From contig JABMMM010000064.1 in assembly GCA_013205565.1 (NCBI GenBank), forward strand, positions 1 to 32,290: a stretch of DNA of 32,290 nt. The letters run 5' to 3'. This document shows positions 25,516 through 32,290 of the stretch, in pieces. Each line of letters begins with the position of its first letter. Within the stretch, counting starts at the first letter, position 1. Source of the DNA: Alcaligenaceae bacterium. GTDB taxonomy: Bacteria; Pseudomonadota; Gammaproteobacteria; Burkholderiales; Burkholderiaceae_B. The position numbers were made by a program, and so were the translations under genes. The notes under the pieces were generated by a model. It did not search any database, was not told the DNA's origin, and worked only from the letters and a program-made list of their open reading frames with translations.

Positions 25516-26670
25516 ATGAGCACCGAAGACGCAGGCCAAGAGCGACTGATTCTGGATATGGTTGATCGGTTTCTTGAGAAAGAGGTCAAGCCCTTTGCCT
25601 GGCAACTCGAACACGACGATGAGTACCCTGCAGCGATCGTCGAAAAAATGAAAGAGATGGGCTTGTTTGGTTGTCTGATTGCGCCAGAGTATGGCGGCTT
25701 GGGACTGTCGACAGTGACCTACGCGAAGATTATTGAACATATTTCGGTCGTTTGGATGTCAGTGTCTGGCATTATCAATTCGCACGTGATTATGGCGGCT
25801 GCGCTTCAGCGCAATGGCACTGAGGAGCAAAAGAAAGCCTTCTTGCCGCGCTTTGCAACGGGCGAACTGCGTGGCGGGATTGCGTTAACAGAACCTGATT
25901 GCGGCACCGACCTGCAGGCGATTCGAACAACTGCCGTGCGCGACGGTGACGATTACATCATCAATGGCAACAAGATGTGGATCTCAAACGGCATCTACGG
26001 AAACTGCTTTGCGGTCTTGGTTAAAACAGATCTCAATACCAACCCGCGCCATAAAGGGATGAGTCTGTTTTTAGTTGAAAAAAGTGATGCCTTTCGTGCG
26101 AGTCGTAAGCTTGAAAAACTAGGCTACAAAGGCATCGACTCCGCTGAACTGGTGTTTGAGCAGTGCCGAGTGCCAGCCAGCCAATTAATTGGCGGCAAAG
26201 AAGGTAAGGGTTTGCAGATGATCTTGAATGGTCTTGAGCTAGGCCGTATCAACGTTGCTGCACGCGGCGTTGGTGTTGCCCAGGCTGCACAAAATGAAGC
26301 CGTCAAATATTCGCAACAGCGCAAAACCTTCGGTAAGCAGATTTGCGAGCATCAGGCGATTCAGCTGAAGCTGGGCGATATGGCCACGCGCACCGAAGCC
26401 TCGCGTTTGTTAACGATGCGTGCGGCAGCGGCCTACGATCGCGGCGAACGTTGCGATATGGAGGCTGGTATGGCAAAGTTGTTTGCCACCGAATCGGCGC
26501 TAGAGAACAGCATGGAAGCGATGCGAATTCATGGTGGATATGGTTATTCAAAAGAATATCTGGTCGAGCGGTTTTATCGCGATGCACCCCTGCTGACGAT
26601 TGGCGAGGGCACCAACGAGATGCAGCGCATCATTATCGCTAAACAGTTGATTGCTCGGAACCCGATATGA
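25516..26670 (+). CDS. Acyl-CoA dehydrogenase
   Basis: 384 residues, full length. GIALTEPDCGTDLQAIRTTA and IINGNKMWISNGIYGN are the FAD- and substrate-binding middle domain; RKTFGKQICEHQAIQLKLGDM begins the C-terminal helices. The catalytic base is likely E364 in TIGEGTNEMQR. The enzyme puts a double bond alpha-beta to the thioester and passes electrons to ETF. GGAG lies before the ATG. Its TGA overlaps the ATG of the second CoA transferase (ATGA), so the two are translationally coupled: activation then oxidation of one acid. Confidence 0.95.
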   Translation: MSTEDAGQERLILDMVDRFLEKEVKPFAWQLEHDDEYPAAIVEKMKEMGLFGCLIAPEYGGLGLSTVTYAKIIEHISVVWMSVSGIINSHVIMAAALQRNGTEEQKKAFLPRFATGELRGGIALTEPDCGTDLQAIRTTAVRDGDDYIINGNKMWISNGIYGNCFAVLVKTDLNTNPRHKGMSLFLVEKSDAFRASRKLEKLGYKGIDSAELVFEQCRVPASQLIGGKEGKGLQMILNGLELGRINVAARGVGVAQAAQNEAVKYSQQRKTFGKQICEHQAIQLKLGDMATRTEASRLLTMRAAAAYDRGERCDMEAGMAKLFATESALENSMEAMRIHGGYGYSKEYLVERFYRDAPLLTIGEGTNEMQRIIIAKQLIARNPI

Positions 26671-27857
26671 GTCTGCCTCTTCAAGGGTTGCGCATTCTAG
26701 CCATCGAGCAGTACGGCGCAGGCCCGTTTTCAACGCAGCACCTCGCGGATTTAGGTGCCGAGGTCATTAAAATAGAAAATCCGCACGACGGCGGCGATGT
26801 GGGAAGGGCTGTGGGCCCGCACTACTTTGGCCCAGGCGACAGTCATTTTTATCAGGCGTTTAACCGAAACAAAAAAAGTATCAGACTCGACCTCAAACAA
26901 GACGCTGGCCGCGAAGTCTTGCATAAGCTGCTTAAACATGCCGATGCGGTGTTTAACAACTTGCGTGGTGATTTGCCCGCTAAGTTGGGTTTGACTTATG
27001 ACGCTCTCAAACACGTGCGCAAGGATATTGTCTGTGTCCACTTATCAGCCTATGGCAGGGAGGGCGAACGTGCGAGTTGGCCCGGGTATGATTATTTGAT
27101 GCAAGCTGAGGCGGGTTATCTGTCTTTAACCGGCGAGCCTGATGGGCCACCCTCGCGTTTTGGCTTGTCGATGATTGACTTGATGACCGGTACGACCGCG
27201 GCCTTAGGTTTGGTTTCGGCAGTCTTGGGTGCTCGGCAAACCGGAGTAGGGCGCGATGTTGACTGCAGCCTGTTCGACGTCGCGATGCACAACCTCGCTT
27301 ATCTGGCGACTTGGTATTTAAATGGCTCGCACGTCACCGGTCGTGCACCACGCTCGGGTCATCCATCCTTAGTGCCTAGCCAACTCTATCCCACCAAAGA
27401 TGGCTGGATCTTTATTATGTGTAATAAAGAGAAATTTTGGCCGGTGCTTGCCACCGAACTCGGTAAGCCCGAGTGGGCCGCTCGCGTTGAATACAACTCT
27501 TATAAAAATCGTCTCGCGAATCGTGAGCAGTTTAATTCTGATATTGATAGCGTCACTCGCACCGACACCACGGCAAACTGGATGGAAAAATTTGCGGGTA
27601 AAGTCCCCGCTTCGCCGGTCTACGATGTCGCGCAAGCGCTTGACAACCCCTTTGTTCACTCCCGACAAGGGGTCGTCACAACTCGCACGCCGGAGGGAAA
27701 AGAAATTTTGGGTGTCGCGACACCGCTTCGTTGTGGTGGAGATGCGGCACCGCTGCGCGCAGCCCCAGCGATGGGCGCCGATACTGACGCGCTGCTAACC
27801 GAGGCAGGATTTTCTGCAAAACAAATCGCGTTTTTGCGCGAACACGCGGTGCTATGA
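26667..27857 (+). CDS. CaiB/BaiF family class III CoA transferase 2
   Basis: 396 residues. GLRILAIEQYGAGPFSTQHLADLGAEVIKIE is the family start, and D171 in LSMIDLMTG is the likely catalytic aspartate. SHFYQAFNRNKKSIRLDL and VDCSLFDVAMHNLAYLA are conserved. It shares ATGA overlaps with both neighbours: with the acyl-CoA dehydrogenase upstream and the GntR gene downstream. It is clearly diverged from CoA transferase 1 in this window, so a recent duplication is unlikely. It probably activates the acid oxidised by the dehydrogenase. Confidence 0.94.
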   Translation: MSLPLQGLRILAIEQYGAGPFSTQHLADLGAEVIKIENPHDGGDVGRAVGPHYFGPGDSHFYQAFNRNKKSIRLDLKQDAGREVLHKLLKHADAVFNNLRGDLPAKLGLTYDALKHVRKDIVCVHLSAYGREGERASWPGYDYLMQAEAGYLSLTGEPDGPPSRFGLSMIDLMTGTTAALGLVSAVLGARQTGVGRDVDCSLFDVAMHNLAYLATWYLNGSHVTGRAPRSGHPSLVPSQLYPTKDGWIFIMCNKEKFWPVLATELGKPEWAARVEYNSYKNRLANREQFNSDIDSVTRTDTTANWMEKFAGKVPASPVYDVAQALDNPFVHSRQGVVTTRTPEGKEILGVATPLRCGGDAAPLRAAPAMGADTDALLTEAGFSAKQIAFLREHAVL

Positions 27858-28267
27858 ACAGCGATCGATTTGAGGCGTTTGGCTCGGGCCCTCGCTACGC
27901 GCAGTTAGCTAAAACGCTGTTCAACGAAATTGACTCAAAGCAATATTCCATTGGCGATCTTTTGCCAACCGAATACGAATTGTGCGCGCAGTTTGGCGTC
28001 TCTCGCTCGACTGCCCGAGAAGCGGTCAAGCAACTCGTCCAACAGGGTCTTGTGGTGCGACAACCCGGCGTGGGGAGTCGAGTGGTCGCGCAGGCCGCGT
28101 TATTGGACGCGTCCGAGGGCGAGACCTGGTTGCACATCCAGGCGCTGCGCTCTGTCGAGGGTCAGGCATTACCGATTTGCTTGACGGATGTCTATGTGGC
28201 ACCCCGATTTCGTTCGCTTGCGGGGGCCAGTGGTCGACTGAGCCAGCCTTTAATCAGTCATTCCTGA
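27854..28267 (+). CDS. GntR/HutC-type regulator with much of the UTRA domain deleted
   Basis: 137 residues; HutC-type regulators have about 240. The winged helix (15-79) is complete: PTEYELCAQFGVSRSTAREAVKQL, then QGLVVRQPGVGSRVVAQ. The effector-binding UTRA domain is damaged twice. Residue 80 jumps in frame straight to AALLDASEGETWLHIQALR, a block that normally follows about 45 further residues. The protein then stops after GRLSQPLISHS, losing the last ~90 residues. Only 30 bp remain before the next gene, so this is a deletion, not a simple frameshift. It starts at an ATGA overlap with CoA transferase 2. It may still bind DNA without sensing a ligand, or be a decaying gene. Confidence 0.8.
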   Translation: MNSDRFEAFGSGPRYAQLAKTLFNEIDSKQYSIGDLLPTEYELCAQFGVSRSTAREAVKQLVQQGLVVRQPGVGSRVVAQAALLDASEGETWLHIQALRSVEGQALPICLTDVYVAPRFRSLAGASGRLSQPLISHS

Positions 28268-28297
28268 AGTCTGATCTTGCCTTGAGAGAATTATTTA

Positions 28298-29143
28298 ATG
28301 AAACTAGCTAGCTATCTCGTGAACGGGCAGTCACACTACGGAGCCATCCGGTCCGATGGTGGAGTGATCGATCTTTCGACTAGGATTGGTCAAATCTATG
28401 CAGACTTATTGGAGTTGATTCAAAAAAATGGTTTTGACGCTGCGCGCGCAGCGTTAGCACTCGCCACGCAGCCCGACCGGCAAGAGGCAAGCTTGCAATA
28501 TTTGCCCTTGTTTGCCAAACCCGTGACGATGCATTGTATTGGCTTGAACTATGCGGCCCATGCGGCTGAGGCGGGCCATAAGTTGCCAGAGTTTCCGCGT
28601 ACCTTCGTCAAGATTCCGGCCGCGATGGTGGCGCACCGCGAGTTACTCGAAAAACCGACCCTGTCGCCCGAATTTGATTTTGAGGGTGAACTGGCGGTTG
28701 TTCTAAATAAAACGGCGCGTAATGTTCCTGCAGCCGAGGCCTTAAGCTATGTTGCAGGCTACACCTGTTTTATGGACGGTTCGGTGCGCGACTATCAGTT
28801 TCAGCGCACGCTTGATCAAGGTAAAAACTTTTTTCGCTCAAGTTCGATTGGTCCAGCCTTGGTGACCCCCGATGAAGTGGGCCCACTTGAAAACCTGTCA
28901 CTCACGACCTTGGTGTCTGGTGAAACGATGCAGCATGCCTCTTTTTCGACAATGATTTTTTCAGTGGCAAAGCTGATTGAATACATGTCCAGCGTGACTG
29001 AACTACGTGCCGGCGACGTGATCGCAACCGGTACGCCAGAGGGTGTTGGATTTAGCCGCAAGCCACCGCGGTTTTTAAACGCAGGTGACACCATTGAGGT
29101 CATCATCGAGCGCGTAGGCACACTTAAAAATACTGTGGGCTAA
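28298..29143 (+). CDS. Fumarylacetoacetate hydrolase (FAH) family protein
   Basis: 281 residues. The small N-terminal domain is followed by the FAH fold with metal ligands E129 and E131 in FDFEGELAVVL and D160 in FMDGSVRDYQ. IGLNYAAHAAEAG and TGTPEGVGFSRKPPRFL are family marks. Members hydrolyse or decarboxylate 3-acyl acids, for example acylpyruvases, or hydrate 2-oxo-pent-4-enoates. GAGAGA lies before the ATG. It is the last gene of the forward run, so it probably performs a late C-C cleavage or hydration in the pathway. Substrate unknown. Confidence 0.92.
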   Translation: MKLASYLVNGQSHYGAIRSDGGVIDLSTRIGQIYADLLELIQKNGFDAARAALALATQPDRQEASLQYLPLFAKPVTMHCIGLNYAAHAAEAGHKLPEFPRTFVKIPAAMVAHRELLEKPTLSPEFDFEGELAVVLNKTARNVPAAEALSYVAGYTCFMDGSVRDYQFQRTLDQGKNFFRSSSIGPALVTPDEVGPLENLSLTTLVSGETMQHASFSTMIFSVAKLIEYMSSVTELRAGDVIATGTPEGVGFSRKPPRFLNAGDTIEVIIERVGTLKNTVG

Positions 29144-29146
29144 CAC

Positions 29147-29178
29147 AAGATCAGACCAGACCTGCGCAAAGATCAGAC
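29147..29178 (+). repeat. 10-bp direct repeat in a convergent gap
   Basis: AAGATCAGAC occurs at 29147-29156 and again at 29169-29178, 22 bp apart, between the FAH gene and the opposing methyltransferase. No terminator hairpin was seen in this 49-bp gap. Confidence 0.5.
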
Positions 29179-29192
29179 TCGCCTGGACCCGT

Positions 29193-30041
29193 TTACATAT
29201 TTGGGGTAGCCAGAATATCCCAATGTCCAACTGTGCAATGCTCTGCGGCCATTCGTGCCGTCAGCCATTGTTCAACTTGTGCAGCCTCGACCAGACCGGT
29301 TTCGCGCACCGCGCCAGCACTGCCGCTCGCCAGTGCCTCGATGAACGGCGTTTCGCTGCGGTCGATTTGCCAGGGGCTCAGCGCCAAGGTCACCCCAAAG
29401 CCACGAGCCGCTAACTCACGCTCCATAATGAGAGCGGCGTTGGGGCCTGCCGCAACTCCAAAACCTTTGTCGGTCTGTTGATGCGCATGGAACGCTTTTA
29501 AGATCGCGCTATCACTAGAATGTTCGGGCAACCACTGCTCGGTGCCGTCATACGTCAAGACGGTATAAAGCGTGACGCGCAGCGCCTGACAAAATCGCAC
29601 TAGCCAGGCTTCTGCCACAAGATCAAAAAAAGCTGCGGCGGTGATGACGTCGGCAGGCCAGGCGAGCACGCGCTCGATGTCGCGTGCCAGGTCAATCTGC
29701 ACGAAATCAATTTCGATGGTCTGGTTGTCTTTGATAAGCGTCAGCGTCCCCGCGTCACTCACGACGCGATCGGCCCAGCCAAGCAGCGTGGCGCGCGCCG
29801 CAGCGAGCAGTAAGGGGTCGTAGTCGACGAGGGTCCAGTGCTGTGCAAAAGGAAGCGCCGCGGCGAGGGCACGTAGATTTGAACCCGAACCACAGCCCAA
29901 ATCAATTAAACGAATCACGCGTTGTTCGGTGCGTGCCAAAGCCGTGAGCTGGACGCAAAGCCGTTGTTGCAATGCCTGATCACGTGCGCGGTGATCGGCG
30001 GGCTCGCGTAAGGCGAGCCATTGAGCTGAAAAACCAGTCAT
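29193..30041 (-). CDS. Class I SAM-dependent methyltransferase
   Basis: 282 residues from ATG 30041, chosen because CCGAGATAAAA precedes it; the frame is open to ATG 30110 without a ribosome site. Motif I is LIDLGCGSGSNLRALA, followed by HWTLVDYDPLLL (acidic end of strand 2) and PADVITAAAFFDLV. The start TGFSAQWLALREPADHRARD is recognisable in a group of short methyltransferases. It lies 130 bp downstream of the glucan exporter on the same strand, so it could modify the exported glucan or its carrier (inference), or be unrelated. Confidence 0.85.
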   Translation of the reverse strand: MTGFSAQWLALREPADHRARDQALQQRLCVQLTALARTEQRVIRLIDLGCGSGSNLRALAAALPFAQHWTLVDYDPLLLAAARATLLGWADRVVSDAGTLTLIKDNQTIEIDFVQIDLARDIERVLAWPADVITAAAFFDLVAEAWLVRFCQALRVTLYTVLTYDGTEQWLPEHSSDSAILKAFHAHQQTDKGFGVAAGPNAALIMERELAARGFGVTLALSPWQIDRSETPFIEALASGSAGAVRETGLVEAAQVEQWLTARMAAEHCTVGHWDILATPNM

Positions 30042-30171
30042 TTTTATCTCGGTGTGTCTGTGCCGGTCAAAGCGGGTGAGTAAGGGATAGGCGGTATCGC
30101 TCGCGATCATTCAAAGACTTCGTACGACTTGCAAAAAGAGACTGACTTGGTTAGCGCGGTTGACATAAGTG

Positions 30172-31971
30172 TCAAGAAATAAATTGGCCCGAGGCATCAG
30201 TAAACTGTTCTTTCACGAGTTGCGTAAAACGGCCACCCAGAGCGTAGAGTTCGTCAAACGAACCCGTTTCGACGACTTGCCCGTGAGCCATGACTAAGAT
30301 GGTGTCGGCTTGACGAATAGTCGCGAGTCGGTGAGCGATGACAAGCGTGCTGCGGTCTTTGGTGACGGCCTCAAGTGCTTGTAAGAGTTTGGTTTCGGTC
30401 GCGCTGTCTAAGGCGCTTGTCGCTTCGTCTAAGATTAAAATTGGTGGATCTTTTAGCAAGACGCGTGCGATCGACAGGCGTTGACGCTCGCCGCCAGACA
30501 GCATGCGTCCGCGTTCACCAATTTTGGTATCAAAGCCCTGTGGATGTTGCAAGATAAAGTCGAGCGCTTGCGCACTGGCACAGGCCTGGCGAAGTTGGGC
30601 ATCGGTCGCTTCGGGTAAGCCGACCCTGAGGTTTTCGGCGATCGAGCGGTTAAACAGCAAGGCTTCTTGAAACACCACACCAATATTGCTGCGTAGCGCC
30701 GAGAGTTGCAGCTCTCGGATGTCTGTTCCATCGACGGTAATTCGACCAGCTTGCGGGTCAAATGCTCGGTACAACAAACTTAACGCGGTCGATTTGCCAG
30801 CGCCTGAGGCACCGACTAGCGCGACGGTTGTGCCCGGTTTGAGCGTAAAGCTCAGACCTTGGATCGCAGGGTGTTTTTTATCGTAGGCAAAGGTAACGTT
30901 TTCAAAGGCAACCGCGCCGCGCACGCGCCCAGGATCAAGTGCTTGAGGCGAGTCGTGAATGGAGGGCTCGGTATCGAGAACATGAAAAAACTCTTGTAAG
31001 CGGGGCGCATCGATGGCGAGGCGGTGGATAAAGCCAACGATTTGTTCGAGGCGCATGATCACCATTCCCGAAAACGCGATAAAGGTGACGATCGCGCCCA
31101 CTGTGGTCAGGCCGTGGGTGAAGAGCCAAGCCCCGAGCGCGACGATGCACAAAATACTTAAGGTGGTTGAAGAACGCGTCAATACATTGACGAGTGCCCA
31201 CCAAGAGAGCACGGGCATTTGGGCGCCTAAGGCGCGTTGGCTGATGTTTTTAAGTGAGCTGACCTCGTGTTCGATTCTTGCAAAACTTTGTACCAAAGCG
31301 ATATTGCCCAAAGTATCTGACGCCTGCTCAGCTAGATCCGACTGATGGCTCTCAACTTGCTGTTGCAGCGCTTGCGTTTTGCGCAAAATAAAATGGGTCA
31401 ATCCGACAAAAACAAAGCAAAGTACGATGAGTACCAGCGCGAGTCGCCAATTGATATAAAGCGCCACTGGTACCAGCACGATCAGCGATACCGCTGCAGC
31501 CAGGTGATCGCGAAAAAAACTCAGCCAAAGCCACCAAAGCGCATCGGTGCCTTGCAGCATGATTTTCATCAAGCGACCCGAGTGTTTATCGCTTTGTTGC
31601 GCCAAGGGCAACTGTAAGACGTGTTCAAAATAGTCGCGTAAGACAATATGTCTGCGGCGATGCGACAGACGATCGGCAAAAAGCGCGATGAGCGCACCAC
31701 AAGAAATCGTGAATAAACCAAAACCCATCCACGTAAAAAGCAGGGGTGCGAGAACCGGCCAAATCTGCTCAGGGTGATCAAGCGGTGCGCGAGACAGGGC
31801 GTCAATCACCAAGCCAAATAAAATCGGCTCAGCAAACATCGCCATGGCGAGCGTGACGTTGGCGCAAGCTAAAGTCCAGCCCAGTTTTCGATCGGAGCCC
31901 AGCATCTTTAAGACGCGCTTATATAGTGCGACGAATTTGATGGGATCGGTGGGTTGGCCGGCGCTACTCAT
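30172..31971 (-). CDS. Glucan ABC exporter, NdvA/ChvA-like (fused permease-ATPase)
   Basis: 599 residues. The membrane domain resembles rhizobial NdvA/ChvA from memory: [36 protein letters not shown] and the stretch [17 protein letters not shown]. The ATPase domain is complete: Walker [10 protein letters not shown] (387-395), signature LSGGE (491-495), Walker B with D515/E516 and switch IIAHRLA-type histidine (VIAHRLAT). NdvA/ChvA export cyclic beta-1,2-glucan to the periplasm. The ATG overlaps the end of the opgH-like gene by 8 bp, so the two are translated together, which supports a glucan role. Lipid or peptide exporters of the same ABC branch are the alternative. Confidence 0.88.
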   Translation of the reverse strand: MSSAGQPTDPIKFVALYKRVLKMLGSDRKLGWTLACANVTLAMAMFAEPILFGLVIDALSRAPLDHPEQIWPVLAPLLFTWMGFGLFTISCGALIALFADRLSHRRRHIVLRDYFEHVLQLPLAQQSDKHSGRLMKIMLQGTDALWWLWLSFFRDHLAAAVSLIVLVPVALYINWRLALVLIVLCFVFVGLTHFILRKTQALQQQVESHQSDLAEQASDTLGNIALVQSFARIEHEVSSLKNISQRALGAQMPVLSWWALVNVLTRSSTTLSILCIVALGAWLFTHGLTTVGAIVTFIAFSGMVIMRLEQIVGFIHRLAIDAPRLQEFFHVLDTEPSIHDSPQALDPGRVRGAVAFENVTFAYDKKHPAIQGLSFTLKPGTTVALVGASGAGKSTALSLLYRAFDPQAGRITVDGTDIRELQLSALRSNIGVVFQEALLFNRSIAENLRVGLPEATDAQLRQACASAQALDFILQHPQGFDTKIGERGRMLSGGERQRLSIARVLLKDPPILILDEATSALDSATETKLLQALEAVTKDRSTLVIAHRLATIRQADTILVMAHGQVVETGSFDELYALGGRFTQLVKEQFTDASGQFIS

Positions 31972-32290
31972 GGGCGCCCTTCGCTTTTAAGGCCGCGCGA
32001 AAACGTAAGACCTCAAGATCAAGCGGTTGCAGGGCGAGTGGCGGTAAGAGCTCTTCGGGCAAACTGAGCAATTGCCAGCGCATCAAGAGGCGGCCAAAAC
32101 TCGGCCGCGAGGTCATGACGGCGAGAGGAATTGAAAGCAGTAAGCCCGCAAGCATGATGGCGGCGTAAGGCAAGCTGCCAGGGTGTGTGGACCATACCGC
32201 AACGGCGAAGCCCGCACCGAGTAAAGTATGCGGCCAAAACTGGCGCAGGGCAGCGAGTAGCGGCACAGAATGATCATCGCGTGCCTGGGC
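31964..32290 (-). CDS. opgH: Glucan glucosyltransferase OpgH/MdoH (partial, C-terminus only)
   Basis: The last 108 residues of a protein that enters from the right edge. [18 protein letters not shown], then two hydrophobic helices, [17 protein letters not shown] and [16 protein letters not shown], match the C-terminus of E. coli MdoH/OpgH. OpgH is an inner-membrane GT2 enzyme that makes the beta-1,2-glucan backbone of osmoregulated periplasmic glucans. The catalytic domain is outside the window. The stop (TAG, 31964-31966) lies inside the start of the NdvA-like gene. Confidence 0.88.
   Translation of the reverse strand, partial: AQARDDHSVPLLAALRQFWPHTLLGAGFAVAVWSTHPGSLPYAAIMLAGLLLSIPLAVMTSRPSFGRLLMRWQLLSLPEELLPPLALQPLDLEVLRFRAALKAKGAHE

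Overview
The window looks like chromosomal DNA from a betaproteobacterium, most likely Burkholderiales (Alcaligenaceae-like). This is inferred from three Bug/TctC-type binding proteins without TctAB partners, two CaiB/BaiF CoA transferases, an OpgH-type glucan synthase and mid-range GC. There is no tRNA, rRNA, CRISPR array, transposase or prophage. All large ORFs look intact except one regulator. Two genes run off the ends.

Layout. (1) 1-3754: partial beta-lactamase-fold serine hydrolase (-), an Atm1-type ABC exporter (+), and an NfsA-like nitroreductase (-). (2) 3951-10451: a molybdenum hydroxylase operon in the order coxS-L-M-D-E-G. The large subunit carries the form II motif AYRGAGR, so it is probably not a true CO dehydrogenase. 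(3) 10544-12317: an MBL-fold hydrolase overlapping a DMT exporter. (4) 12388-15713: Bug receptor, CoA transferase and AcuI-like reductase, meeting a second Bug gene (-) end to end. (5) 16839-22335: a short compact RNA-like fold that resembles a piece of group II intron domain I, then a fumarase/PcaB-superfamily lyase, a class II aldolase, and a TAXI-TRAP importer. (6) 22497-29143: MaoC hydratase, third Bug receptor, MmgE/PrpD protein, acyl-CoA dehydrogenase, second CoA transferase, a strongly shortened GntR regulator and an FAH-family hydrolase. (7) 29193-32290 (-): OpgH C-terminus, an NdvA/ChvA-like glucan exporter and a methyltransferase.

How it may work together. Blocks 4-6 look like a catabolic island for one or more organic acids: capture (Bug, TAXI), import (TRAP), CoA activation (CaiB), oxidation and hydration (acyl-CoA dehydrogenase, MaoC), C-C or C-X cleavage (lyase, aldolase, FAH family) and reduction of an enoyl-CoA (AcuI). 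The substrate cannot be read from sequence. Block 2 would hydroxylate an unknown, possibly aromatic or N-heterocyclic, compound. Block 7 concerns periplasmic glucans.

Best leads: the RNA-like element at 16839-16909, the twice-deleted GntR, the OpgH/NdvA pairing, and two intergenic regions with perfect palindromes (20195-20250 and 22363-22457).
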